Under the pieces are notes generated by a model. The model had not been told where the DNA came from. It did no database searches and saw only the letters and a list, made by a program, of their open reading frames with translations. A DNA stretch of 64,000 bases. It comes from Planctomycetota bacterium (GTDB lineage: Bacteria > Planctomycetota > Planctomycetia > Pirellulales > Lacipirellulaceae). Each line of letters starts with the position of its first letter. The stretch's first letter is position 1. A program made the position numbers and the translations under genes. Below, piece after piece: positions 27,432 to 36,523 of the stretch. The stretch lies in NCBI GenBank assembly GCA_029259945.1, contig JAJDEF010000017.1:1-64000 (forward strand). The letters are read 5' to 3'.

Positions 27432-29063
27432 ATGTGTACGTCTACAGACATTTGCACCAACGGGGGGAGGGTGTCGAGTAGGAATCGCTCTCGATTATTA
27501 CCCGGCTGCGGCTTGGTTCACGGAATCGCCAGCTTCATGGTTTTGTTTTACACGGCAGATGCAGTCAATGCCGTCACGCTGCCCTTTGCGGGTCGAAGCT
27601 GGACGGTCAAGGAGTCGTTAACCCCCGTCGGCCCTGGCCCGAACATCTTCTCAAGCAACCCGAATGACGTTTGGTCAGACGCGGCTGGCCTACATCTCAC
27701 CGTTCAACAAACGGGCCCCACTTGGTTCAGTACCGAAGTGATACTCGATCAGAACCTCGGCTACGGCACCTATATGTTTCAAACCGATAGCCGGAATGAT
27801 ATCCTCGATGCAAACGTTGTATTCGGGGCCTTCACCTGGGATCCCAACGGCACCAGTCCGATTCCGGGCGACCCAAACCGGGAAATCGATTTCGAGGATT
27901 CCCGTTGGAGCGATCCGTCGGCAGTCTTTAATTCCTCAGCGACCGTCCAACCTTTCAGTGTGCCTGGGAATGTTCAGCAGTTCACGCTGCCCGACCTGAG
28001 TGCTGACTCCAAGCTGACCCGTTTCTTCACTTGGTCACCCGGCAAAGTGGAGTTCACCACCTTGAGAGGCCATCATTCCCCCCTCAGCTTTTCTCCGGCA
28101 GACGTAATCCACCAGTCGACTTATCTGGACGATGGGGTGACTCACTTTGTGCCGGTTCCCGACCGGGAGGCCTTTCGCTTCAACTTATGGCTTACCGCGA
28201 GTAGTGCCCCTTTGGGGGGACAGACGGTGGAAGTTTTGATTAACGACTTTCAACACATCCCCTTGCCACCCGTCGACGACACCCTGCTCTATGATTTTGA
28301 GACGGGATCCCAAGGATGGTTTTCGTTTGGAACGGTTGGCATCGCCAATGGCCTGCTGCCAACGGGTGGTTCGAGCGGTCAGGGTCGTTTTCATTCAGGA
28401 GATTTCAGCCTGCCCGAGGTAGCCCCTAACTTCGGCATAGGTGAAATCTCACCCTTAGGGCTAGATTTATCCACCTTTGTTGGTTTGTCCGTGGACGCTC
28501 TGTTTAAGGACGTCGCGGGGCAACCACCTTTTGTCGGCACCAAGGAATTAGAGATCATCGTAGAAAATTCTTCGGGCGAAGAGTTTATGATTCCAGTGAC
28601 TATGACCGACACGTATCAGACCTTTATCGTCGCCTTTGACGATTTCCAAAGCGTAATCGACTCACTCGCACCTTCCATCACCGACCTAAGTGACGCGGCT
28701 ATTAAATTGGTGGTGCGAAACACGAGTGGCTCGGGAACCGCTGAACTCAACTACGATCAGATCATCGGACTAGGGTCGATTAACAATGCAGACTTCGACG
28801 CCGACCTTGTCGTCGATGGCAATGATTTTCTGGCCTGGCAACGTGGTTTTGGGAATGGCAGTTTGCACAGCGAGGGAGATGCAAACAGCAGTCAAACCGT
28901 AGATGGTGCCGATTTAGCGCTCTTTCAAAGTCAGTTCGGAGAGATCACCGGGGCGTTACCAGCGGTGTCAGCCGGTGCGGCCACCGTGCCCGAACCATCC
29001 AGCGCGCTACTTTCACTTGTAGCAATACTTGGTTGGACGTCGCTTCGAAGACGCGCCTCGTAG
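27432..29063 (+). CDS. PEP-CTERM protein with GH16-like and dockerin-like segments
   Basis: A 543-aa exported protein. After a long N-terminus the hydrophobic segment LVHGIASFMVLFYTADAVNA is the signal. Residues ~50-270 resemble a glycoside hydrolase family 16 / concanavalin-like sandwich: GTYMFQTDSRNDILDANVVF and the catalytic-like REIDFEDSRW (ExDxE). Residues ~285-445 look like a second jelly-roll (YDFETGSQGWFSFGT...). Near 450, NADFDADLVVDGNDFLAWQR and GDANSSQTVDGADLALFQ form a dockerin-like calcium pair. The tail VPEPSSALLSLVAILGW...RRRAS is PEP-CTERM. A beta-glucanase role is inferred from the ExDxE pattern only. It leads a plus-strand run of genes with short gaps. Confidence 0.85.
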   Translation: MCTSTDICTNGGRVSSRNRSRLLPGCGLVHGIASFMVLFYTADAVNAVTLPFAGRSWTVKESLTPVGPGPNIFSSNPNDVWSDAAGLHLTVQQTGPTWFSTEVILDQNLGYGTYMFQTDSRNDILDANVVFGAFTWDPNGTSPIPGDPNREIDFEDSRWSDPSAVFNSSATVQPFSVPGNVQQFTLPDLSADSKLTRFFTWSPGKVEFTTLRGHHSPLSFSPADVIHQSTYLDDGVTHFVPVPDREAFRFNLWLTASSAPLGGQTVEVLINDFQHIPLPPVDDTLLYDFETGSQGWFSFGTVGIANGLLPTGGSSGQGRFHSGDFSLPEVAPNFGIGEISPLGLDLSTFVGLSVDALFKDVAGQPPFVGTKELEIIVENSSGEEFMIPVTMTDTYQTFIVAFDDFQSVIDSLAPSITDLSDAAIKLVVRNTSGSGTAELNYDQIIGLGSINNADFDADLVVDGNDFLAWQRGFGNGSLHSEGDANSSQTVDGADLALFQSQFGEITGALPAVSAGAATVPEPSSALLSLVAILGWTSLRRRAS

Positions 29064-29084
29064 CTTTTTTTCGAGGTTCTCGAT

Positions 29085-30149
29085 ATGAAGCAATACGACC
29101 ATCCACAAAGAGCCACACGACAACGCAAACACCACGGTTCAACCGCTTTCACCCTGGTTGAATTATTGGTGGTGATCGCAATTATTGGTATTCTGGTCGC
29201 ACTGCTGCTACCAGCGATTCAGGCCGCCAGAGAGGCGGCTCGCCGATCTCAATGCCAAAACAATATCCGGCAGTTGGCTCTTGCCCTATTGAACTATGAG
29301 TCGGCCAACAAAACATTGCCTATCGGTATGGAATTCGATCCCGACGAAGAGCCCGCTCAAACAGATCACTTGGGCAAGAACTGGATCATCTCCATACTCC
29401 CCTACGCAGAGCAACAATCACTCTACGACGCCTTTGATTTCAACTTCTGGATTACTGAAAATCAAAATCGTGAGCCACGCAGCGTGCGATTGCCGTCCAT
29501 GCTCTGCCCCTCAGACCCTTTCAATAGCGAACCTCTCGATGGCACCAGCACGGGGATCGGCGCCAATTGGGCTCGCAGCAACTACGCAGCCAACGTCGGC
29601 AACGGCCCGATTATCGGCCAAATCCATCGAGAAAATGCAATCTGGGGCAGGCGATCCTTGGGCTGGCAAGATCCACAGAGACGGGGCCTCATGGGCCCCA
29701 ACGTTTCTGTCATGCTTCGACAAGTCACCGATGGACTCAGCTACACCATGATGTTGGGTGAAGTTCGAGCCGGAGTTACCGCGGCTGATCGCCGTGGAAC
29801 CTGGGCCCTTGGTGGGGCTGGCTCTAGCTTGATCGTCTGGCATGGCTCGACGGGGGACGCCAATGGCCCAAATTCCTGCGTGTTTAATGCAGATGATATT
29901 AAAGGTTGTACCCCCGCAGATTCCAAGGCCATGGCAGCAGAGTGCATGCCATGTTGGACAGGGGGCTACAGCGCGCAAGCTACCACAAGAAGCATGCACC
30001 AAGGAGGGGTCTTCACCGCATTTACCGATGGAAGTGTCCGCTGGATTAACGACACGGTTGAAACCAGCGGGCCTGGTGGAGATTGGGGCACCGTCTGGGA
30101 TAAGTTTATCTCTTCTTCCGATGGCGAGGTCATTGGCGAGGAGGGTTGA
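29085..30149 (+). CDS. DUF1559 domain, prepilin-like protein
   Basis: A 354-aa protein. After a basic N-terminus of 21 residues comes [20 protein letters not shown], a type IV prepilin leader, and QAAREAARRSQCQNNIRQLA, the family mark. The C-terminus has the typical GGVFTAFTDGSVRWINDTVE segment. Cysteines (MLCPSD, ECMPCW) may form a disulfide. It lies 21 bases after the GH16-like gene and 24 before a lipoprotein, so it is part of one surface-protein operon. The start ATG follows GAGG at a longish spacing. Its role beyond prepilin-like export is unknown. Confidence 0.9.
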   Translation: MKQYDHPQRATRQRKHHGSTAFTLVELLVVIAIIGILVALLLPAIQAAREAARRSQCQNNIRQLALALLNYESANKTLPIGMEFDPDEEPAQTDHLGKNWIISILPYAEQQSLYDAFDFNFWITENQNREPRSVRLPSMLCPSDPFNSEPLDGTSTGIGANWARSNYAANVGNGPIIGQIHRENAIWGRRSLGWQDPQRRGLMGPNVSVMLRQVTDGLSYTMMLGEVRAGVTAADRRGTWALGGAGSSLIVWHGSTGDANGPNSCVFNADDIKGCTPADSKAMAAECMPCWTGGYSAQATTRSMHQGGVFTAFTDGSVRWINDTVETSGPGGDWGTVWDKFISSSDGEVIGEEG

Positions 30150-30173
30150 TCCACCATCGAGGATGTTGCGAAC

Positions 30174-30620
30174 ATGGCCATTCCTACCTGCTATAATTTT
30201 GAAAGGCTCTCTAGGATTAGCTTACTGATGCTGGGTGTCGGTTCCTGCCTGCTAATTTTAGGTTGTGGCCACTCCGATCGAGTTCAAGTTTCGGGCACCG
30301 TGACTTATACGGACGGAAGCATACCCCAGGGAGAGATGGCAATGGTCCGCTTCGAACCGGCTGCAGATTCAAATGCCCTGATACGAAAAGGCGCTTATGG
30401 CTACATCCAACCAGATGGTTCGTTCCTGATGCAGACAATGAAACCAAATGACGGTGTCTACCCGGGTAAGTACAAAATATGTTTTATGGTCAAAAAGTCC
30501 TACCTAAATGGCGAATCGCTGGTAGCACCTAAGTACCGCTCGAAAAAAACCACCCCATTCGAAGAAACCATCGAGAAAAATACGACCGGGTTGCACTTTG
30601 AAATCGAACGTAATAAGTAA
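30174..30620 (+). CDS. Small lipoprotein, transthyretin-like fold
   Basis: A 148-aa lipoprotein. The lipobox is LILGC at residues ~27-31, after a hydrophobic stretch. The mature part has VQVSGTVTYTDGSIPQGEMA and GAYGYIQPDGSFLMQTMKPN, which resemble the carboxypeptidase-regulatory/transthyretin-like lipoproteins that commonly follow DUF1559 genes in planctomycetes. It has no catalytic residues that I can see. Spacing of 24 bases to the DUF1559 gene supports co-transcription. The role is unknown. Confidence 0.8.
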   Translation: MAIPTCYNFERLSRISLLMLGVGSCLLILGCGHSDRVQVSGTVTYTDGSIPQGEMAMVRFEPAADSNALIRKGAYGYIQPDGSFLMQTMKPNDGVYPGKYKICFMVKKSYLNGESLVAPKYRSKKTTPFEETIEKNTTGLHFEIERNK

Positions 30621-30691
30621 TCTTGACTCGCGCCGTTCGATTCCCAATCAACACCTGCAAAGCCGTTCATGCACAAACGAAGGCAGACTCT

Positions 30692-31285
30692 ATGACCTCT
30701 GAATCAAGTTCTGACACCGCAAACTCCAACTACATAACCGTCGTCTCGGGGCTCCCTCGCTCGGGCACCTCGATGATGATGCAGATGCTCGTTGCCGGCG
30801 GTATCCCAGCCCTCACCGATGGCCAGCGCGAAGCGGACCAGGACAATCTCAAAGGCTACCTCGAATTCGAAGTGGTGAAAAACTTGCGTCAAGACCAGTC
30901 CTGGATCCCCCAGGCAAAGGGCCACGTTGTCAAAGTCATCGCACAATTGGTCGAGCATTTGCCGCCAGAGGAATACCGCTACATCTTCATGCAAAGAGAT
31001 ATCGATGAGGTGATTAATTCGCAACGAACCATGCTAGAGCGTTCAGATAAGCCCGGCGCAAAAATCCCCGAAAAACAACTCAAAGACATCTTTGCTAAGC
31101 AGTTGCTTCGTGCTGAGAAACTGGTGGAAGGCAGCTCTGCACCAATATTGAAGGTGAACCATCGCGATTGCATTGAAGATCCCACGACTATCGCTGCCGA
31201 AGTAAATCGCTTTTTAGGCGGCGGATTCGATGAACTAAAGATGGCTGCGGTCGTCGACCCCAAGCTGCACCGACAAAAAAGCTAG
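30692..31285 (+). CDS. Sulfotransferase-family protein
   Basis: A 197-aa protein that opens with the PAPS-binding 5'-phosphosulfate loop: ITVVSGLPRSGTSMMMQMLV near residue 16. Later YIFMQRDIDEVINSQRTML fits the 3'-phosphate-binding block (RDxxxxxxS). At 197 aa it is short for a sulfotransferase but similar to bacterial single-domain forms. The start at MTSESS (30692) is preferred; the frame is open upstream to 30623. The gene lies 72 bases after a lipoprotein gene within a surface-protein cluster, so it may sulfate a surface polymer; that is inference. Confidence 0.75.
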   Translation: MTSESSSDTANSNYITVVSGLPRSGTSMMMQMLVAGGIPALTDGQREADQDNLKGYLEFEVVKNLRQDQSWIPQAKGHVVKVIAQLVEHLPPEEYRYIFMQRDIDEVINSQRTMLERSDKPGAKIPEKQLKDIFAKQLLRAEKLVEGSSAPILKVNHRDCIEDPTTIAAEVNRFLGGGFDELKMAAVVDPKLHRQKS

Positions 31286-31315
31286 ACGATTTCATTCCTG
31301 CCCAAGGAGTTTCCG

Positions 31316-32572
31316 ATGCGTGACATTCAATACAAACGAACCCGACTCCTTACGCTGCTATTAACGGCAAGCGTTGCCCTCTCTCTGGGGATCACCCTCA
31401 CAGCAAAGGCCAGTCCAACTGGCCGGTCACAATGGGTCTGGGGTGAAGTGTTAGGGATTATGGGCGACCCGGTGAGGCGAGATCATGTGCTCAACCTCTG
31501 GGAGAGTCAGGGGATCGACGCTGGATATCTCTGGCTTGATGCCACGGTGATGTCCATTGCCCCGAATTTCTACCGCTCGTTGATCGCCGATATGCATGCA
31601 CGCGGGATGAAGGCGTACTCTTTGGATGGAGACCTCAACTTTGTTCTACCGGGAGCGCCGCATGACCAGGCCATCACGCGGTTCCAAAGCGTACTCGATT
31701 TCAACGCCGCCAGCGCCCCCAACGAGCAGTTCGACGGCGCTCATTTCGATAATGAGCCCTGGGCTCTCGCACAGTGGAATACGGACAAGGCCCTTACCAT
31801 TCAACAGTATCTGACCCTCTCTACAGAATACATTCAAATGCGCGACGACGCCGGTTCTGCCATGACTATCAGCGCCGACGTGCCAAACCAGTTCGCGGCG
31901 CCCTCGATCCCAGAGATGGTCAGCACGACCTGGAACGGCGAAGCCAAAGCCCTCTACAAACATGCTCAAGACATCTACGACACCGTCACGCTCATGGACT
32001 ACCGCGACTTTGCATTGGGCTTCGATAGCATCGACTTCCACGCACAACCCTGGCTCGACTATGGTGATCTTATCGGCAAACCGGTTGAGATCGGTGTCGA
32101 GACAGGTTCACCAGGGGGTGATCCAGAGAAGGTAACCTTCTTTGAGGAGGGCATCGCGTTCATGGAAATCGAATTAGCGCTGGCCGAAACACAGTTCCTA
32201 CCACGGCCCTCTTTCGACGGGTTTGCAATTCATCACCTCGCATCGTTCGAAACGCTGCTACTTGCTGAGGCGATTCCTGGAGACGTTAATCTCGACGGTG
32301 TCGTCAACGGCACAGACCTCAGCGTATTGAATCAAAACCTCGGCAACACAGGTGAGTTCTGGACGCACGGCGACGTTAACCAAGATACGGTCGTAGACGG
32401 GACAGATTTTCTTGCCTGGCAACGCAATTTTGGCGCCGCACCTCTACCTGCCGTGAGTGCAGCAAACACTGTCCCTGAGCCGAGTACCCTCGCCTTGACA
32501 GCATTGCTCCTGGTGCAAATAGGACTGGTTTTCCGGCGGTCAGACCGATTGCAGCGAAAATGCTTGTCGTAA
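31316..32572 (+). CDS. PEP-CTERM protein with glycosidase-like barrel and dockerin-like end
   Basis: A 418-aa exported protein with signal peptide LLTLLLTASVALSLGITLTA. Residues ~40-320 look like a TIM-barrel protein (WGEVLGIMGDPVRRDHVLNL, FDGAHFDNEPWALAQWNTDK), where the DNEP segment sits at the end of a strand as in glycoside hydrolases; whether it is active is unknown. Residues ~325-375 are a calcium-binding dockerin-like pair (GDVNLDGVVNGTDLSVLNQN, GDVNQDTVVDGTDFLAWQRN). The tail VPEPSTLALTALLLVQIGLV then FRRSDRLQRK is PEP-CTERM. GGAG lies seven bases before the ATG. It ends the run from 27432, before an acyl-CoA ligase gene. Confidence 0.85.
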   Translation: MRDIQYKRTRLLTLLLTASVALSLGITLTAKASPTGRSQWVWGEVLGIMGDPVRRDHVLNLWESQGIDAGYLWLDATVMSIAPNFYRSLIADMHARGMKAYSLDGDLNFVLPGAPHDQAITRFQSVLDFNAASAPNEQFDGAHFDNEPWALAQWNTDKALTIQQYLTLSTEYIQMRDDAGSAMTISADVPNQFAAPSIPEMVSTTWNGEAKALYKHAQDIYDTVTLMDYRDFALGFDSIDFHAQPWLDYGDLIGKPVEIGVETGSPGGDPEKVTFFEEGIAFMEIELALAETQFLPRPSFDGFAIHHLASFETLLLAEAIPGDVNLDGVVNGTDLSVLNQNLGNTGEFWTHGDVNQDTVVDGTDFLAWQRNFGAAPLPAVSAANTVPEPSTLALTALLLVQIGLVFRRSDRLQRKCLS

Positions 32573-32739
32573 AACGCTGACCCGCGGGTGTGCAGCTTGC
32601 ACCTGAGATGGGAAGAATAGATCGGTTTCGCCCGCCACAGGGCATTTGCGAGAAACTCTCGGGAGTGGTTCCTCACAACTTTGTCCGTGCTCAGATACCA
32701 CGCGTTGAAAAAACCTCTAAGACAGGCCATGATGTGGGC

Positions 32740-34356
32740 ATGTCTACCCCCTCTCAAACGATTCCCCAATTGTTGGCAGCGACGGTCGAGGCCGTCGCTG
32801 ATCGCCAAGCCCTAGCAACCATTGCAGATGAAAAACTATCATGGCGAACCTGGGCCGAGGTAAACGCCGAGGTAAATCAACTTGCGCAAGCGATGCTTTC
32901 TGTTGGCATCCTAAATGGCGACCGTGTGGTTCAAGTTGCCGCGAATTGCTATGAGTGGATCATTACCGATCTTGCGATTCACCGCATCGGCGCTGTGCAT
33001 GTCCCGTTGCACACCAGCCTCTCAGCAGCGCAAGTTGCCGATCACGTCGGCGATTGCGGCGCGAAGCTTGTCTTCCTCTCTGCTGAGGCTTTTAGGAACG
33101 TTGCGAACGAGCTAGAGCCTACACTGAAAATTGTCTACTACGGCAAGCCAATCCTTGCCGAAGCCAACGATGGCAATGCTTCGACGGTAGGTCTTCACGA
33201 GTTCCTAGAGAATGCGACCGAGGGTCTAACACCTACCCCTCCTCAAGCTAGCGACTTGGCGACTCTACTCTACACGTCGGGCACCACAGGCACTCCTCGC
33301 GGAGTCATGCTCAGCCATGAAAATATCGTCAGCAACACGATAGCCACGGACAAAGCGATTCACGCGAGTGCCGAAGATCTCCGACTCTGCTTTTTGCCCT
33401 TCAGCCACATTTATGCACGTACGTGCGATCTCTATGGTTGGCTACACATTGGTTCGCAACTGGTCGTCGCAGAAAGCAAAGACACCATTCTCCGCGATTG
33501 CAAAATCGCCAAACCGACGGTCATCAACGGAGTCCCCTATTTCTACCAGAAAATTGCCCACTTTGAAGATCTCCGAGAGCAACTTGGGGGGCGAATCAAT
33601 TGCTGCTTCTGTGGTGGCGCTGGGGTCGCCCCCGAAGTAGAAAAGATTTTCGCCTCCCAGAAACTTCCCCTATTACCTGGCTACGGATTGACTGAATCGT
33701 CTCCGGTGATCAGCGTGAGCAACTCCGAAAATTACCGACATGGTACCGTCGGTCGCCCCCTTACCAATGTCGAAGTACATATCGACGACTCGGGCGAAAT
33801 ATTGGCCCGCGGCCCCAGCATCATGTTAGGTTACTGGCAAAACGAGGAAGCAACCCAAGAGGCAATCGTCGATGGTTGGCTCCAGACCGGCGATTTGGGC
33901 GAATTCGACGAAGCCGGAAACCTACGTATCGTAGGCCGAAAAAAAGAAATCATTGTTCTCATGACCGGCAAAAATGTGTCGCCCACGCGTGTCGAACAGA
34001 CACTCGCAGGGTCTTCACTGATCGATAATTCATGCGTGATAGGCGACGGACGAAAGTGCCTCGGCGCACTGATTGTCCCCAATAAGGATTCGATCGTCGA
34101 AGAGATTACGCAACGACAAATCAAGGTGGATTCGCCTCGCCAAGCAGTCAACCATCCTCACATCCAAGAACTTTTCCGGCTAGAACTCGATCGCATCTTG
34201 GCCGATGCAAGTCACGAAGAACAGGTGGGACCCTTCTTGCTCCTCGATCGCGAATTCACCCTCGACAAAGGTGAAATGACCCCAAAACTTAGCCTCCGAC
34301 GGAAGGTGATCGAAACCAACTTTGCAAGCGAAATCAACGCAATGTACGACCGTTAG
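32740..34356 (+). CDS. AMP-dependent acyl-CoA synthetase/ligase
   Basis: A 538-aa enzyme of the ANL family that activates a carboxylate with ATP to acyl-AMP and then acyl-CoA. The ATP loop is LLYTSGTTGTPRGVMLSHEN (about residues 175-194). Later motifs are PGYGLTESSPV, GWLQTGDLGEFDEAGNLRI and GRKKEIIVLMTGKNVSP. The FACL form suggests long-chain fatty acids. ATG 32740 (MSTPSQTIPQLLA) fits family starts; upstream frame continues to 32590 but is likely not translated. Substrate is not defined by sequence. Spacing of 167 bases from the PEP-CTERM gene makes co-transcription uncertain. Confidence 0.88.
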   Translation: MSTPSQTIPQLLAATVEAVADRQALATIADEKLSWRTWAEVNAEVNQLAQAMLSVGILNGDRVVQVAANCYEWIITDLAIHRIGAVHVPLHTSLSAAQVADHVGDCGAKLVFLSAEAFRNVANELEPTLKIVYYGKPILAEANDGNASTVGLHEFLENATEGLTPTPPQASDLATLLYTSGTTGTPRGVMLSHENIVSNTIATDKAIHASAEDLRLCFLPFSHIYARTCDLYGWLHIGSQLVVAESKDTILRDCKIAKPTVINGVPYFYQKIAHFEDLREQLGGRINCCFCGGAGVAPEVEKIFASQKLPLLPGYGLTESSPVISVSNSENYRHGTVGRPLTNVEVHIDDSGEILARGPSIMLGYWQNEEATQEAIVDGWLQTGDLGEFDEAGNLRIVGRKKEIIVLMTGKNVSPTRVEQTLAGSSLIDNSCVIGDGRKCLGALIVPNKDSIVEEITQRQIKVDSPRQAVNHPHIQELFRLELDRILADASHEEQVGPFLLLDREFTLDKGEMTPKLSLRRKVIETNFASEINAMYDR

Positions 34357-34528
34357 CACTTCCGCGACGTCGCTCTTTTTGCCCCTTCTCAAACGGCCAT
34401 CCCTCAAAATCGTCGCGACCGTTTCTACCCTTCGTTCGGCTTTGACTGCAGGGCCTTCGCGACCTACATATCTATGGGAGAAATAGGGTGGTTTTCGACC
34501 GTCATGGCAACATCGGCATCAACTGATC

Positions 34529-36028
34529 ATGGACGAATCTAAAGACTGGATAACCGAGGGAAACGCTCGGTCCAAAAAAGCGGAAGAGACGCTGCGCTCA
34601 CTCCGAAATCTATCCGACCAAAAACTCGACGAACATCGCCAACGTTTTTCGTCGATCGAATCGACGCTCAACGCGCAACTGCAGCAAATCGCCGAAGAAC
34701 TCGCCCGTGACCATTCTCACAACGAACTCGAAACGACCGCTTTCGACCAAAAGCGCGAAGAACTCGAGCGATCGAAGCAATTGCTCACCGAGTCCAAACA
34801 GCAAATCGCATCACTCCACGAGCAATTGACCGCCCAATCCGACGAGCGTGACGCCGAATTGGTAGGATACGCCCAGCGACTGGAACAGCTTCAGCAGAGG
34901 CAGAACCAGAAAAAACAGGAGCAGCAGCGACTGTCTGGCGAAATAGGGCAACTGCAAGAAGTCCTCTTAACGGCGAACAAAGAGACCGAGACCCTACGCC
35001 GGCAACTCGCTGCACTCTCAGGCGAGCAAGAGTCTTCCAAGGCAGCAGCCGACAAACAGCTCCATCAGCTTCAAGAGCAGTGCCAACTAAAAGAGCACGA
35101 ACGTGATCGGCTCGTCGAAAAAATGGAAAAGGCCCAGGCGGCGCTAACCACTTCCGAAGCAGAAATCAAGCAAACCAATCAAAAATTCGAGCTGGCACTG
35201 GCCGATGTAGAAAAACTAAAACGCGAAAACGCCGAACTGAGCGAAGAGCTTGCCCGACGCCCAGAAGAAGACGATCGTGAGTCACCCGAACTCATCAGCC
35301 TTCGTTCCGAACGTGATACACTAGCCAACCGTGTGACAGAACTTGAAAGCGCTCCGCCCACGCTCGACAATTCAAACGCCGAGCAGGAAGTTGCCGATCT
35401 ACAGCGCCGCTTCGAGATGGCGGTCGAAGATGTCCGCGAACTCAAGCAAGAAAACGCCGAGCTTCGAACGCAAGTCGGATCGACACCCACGCCAACACCA
35501 ACAAACCAAAGCACCGATGGACTCGATTGGCAGGCACAAAAAACTCGACTCCTCGCAGAGCTCGAGGCCGAAGAGCGAGGAGGCTCGATCGCCCCCGATC
35601 GCATGGAAGAACGTGCCACCATCGAGGGCACCATCTCGATCACCGACCGTGTGGTTGCCAAAAAAGATCAAGAAATCGCCGATTTGAAAGCTCAGCTAGA
35701 AACCATCGAACAAGTCGCACCCACCCAGGAAGAGATTCAGCAGGCAGCCCACGAGGAACTATTCGATAGCGACGAAATTATCCAAACCGAGCGCACGCGA
35801 TTAACCGAAGCGAAACACGAGTGGGAAACAAAGCTACGCAAAGCAGAGCTCGAACTCTCGGTCCAACGCGCCACCCTCGCCCGCCAACAAGCCGCACTCG
35901 ACGAAAAGTTAGCCCAGCTAAAAGAGCAAAGTGTCGGCGAAGAAACGGGAGAGGGTGAAACGCCCACCGACGGAAAACCACGCCGCCGCTGGTTATCTGC
36001 CCTGGGACTCAAAGACGAAGACAAATAA
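34529..36028 (+). CDS. Long coiled-coil protein of unknown function
   Basis: A 499-aa protein that is almost all heptad-rich coiled coil (LRSLRNLSDQKLDEHRQRFS, QKKQEQQRLSGEIGQLQEVL, ERDRLVEKMEKAQAALTTSE). There are two breaks: an acidic linker near residue 245 and a Pro/Thr-rich segment (GSTPTPTPTNQ) near 315-330. The C-terminus ends in a basic tail, GKPRRRWLSALGLKDEDK. No signal peptide or enzyme motif is visible. It might be a scaffold or cell-division-type factor; that is unsupported beyond shape. The gene is followed by the convergent DUF3299 cluster. Confidence 0.75.
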   Translation: MDESKDWITEGNARSKKAEETLRSLRNLSDQKLDEHRQRFSSIESTLNAQLQQIAEELARDHSHNELETTAFDQKREELERSKQLLTESKQQIASLHEQLTAQSDERDAELVGYAQRLEQLQQRQNQKKQEQQRLSGEIGQLQEVLLTANKETETLRRQLAALSGEQESSKAAADKQLHQLQEQCQLKEHERDRLVEKMEKAQAALTTSEAEIKQTNQKFELALADVEKLKRENAELSEELARRPEEDDRESPELISLRSERDTLANRVTELESAPPTLDNSNAEQEVADLQRRFEMAVEDVRELKQENAELRTQVGSTPTPTPTNQSTDGLDWQAQKTRLLAELEAEERGGSIAPDRMEERATIEGTISITDRVVAKKDQEIADLKAQLETIEQVAPTQEEIQQAAHEELFDSDEIIQTERTRLTEAKHEWETKLRKAELELSVQRATLARQQAALDEKLAQLKEQSVGEETGEGETPTDGKPRRRWLSALGLKDEDK

Positions 36029-36037
36029 CGCTCTGCC

Positions 36038-36523
36038 CTACTCCGCCGAGTCTCCGTCGAGACGATAGATTGCCATGGGCTTTCCATCAGGACCAAGCAC
36101 TTCTTCAAAGCGAAACGTCCCTTCCACGGCGATCGGGCGAATCGAAAATTCGGCCGTCTTTCCTTCATTCATGTGTACCACAATGCAATCGAAGAGTGCT
36201 GCCCCTGGCCCAAAACAGCACTCAAGATTATCTCGCACCAGCACAAACTGCTTCAGGCCGCGATTTTTGAGCGTGGGGAACATGTAGCCCCGAATTCGTA
36301 TTTTGCGATCGAGCAATCTTGACGCCTTCGGCGTCAGCATCGATCGCTCAAAGGCCTCGTCCTCAGCGATCTCAAACTTGATGTCGTCGAAAGTCGAGTC
36401 CACAACTCTTGCTGCCGACGCGCGGACCGATATTTCTGCAAGGGGCTTGCCAGCCGTCGCAGTCGGGGAGCGGTCGCAGCCAACGCTGGCCAGTGCCAAC
36501 AGGGCAAGCAGGGCAGTTTTCAT
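36038..36523 (-). CDS. DUF3299-like lipoprotein
   Basis: A 161-aa protein with lipobox ALASVGC near residue 16, so a lipoprotein. The domain is of the DUF3299 type: KIRIRGYMFPTLKNRGLKQF followed by VLVRDNLECCFGPGAALFDC, then EFSIRPIAVEGTFRFEEVLG. The paired Cys in ECCFG are conserved in the next gene too, suggesting a metal site or disulfide. Its start overlaps the upstream gene's stop by four bases. It is the last gene of the ABC-transporter cluster. Family assignment is by likeness of blocks and has not been tested by search. Confidence 0.75.
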   Translation of the reverse strand: MKTALLALLALASVGCDRSPTATAGKPLAEISVRASAARVVDSTFDDIKFEIAEDEAFERSMLTPKASRLLDRKIRIRGYMFPTLKNRGLKQFVLVRDNLECCFGPGAALFDCIVVHMNEGKTAEFSIRPIAVEGTFRFEEVLGPDGKPMAIYRLDGDSAE

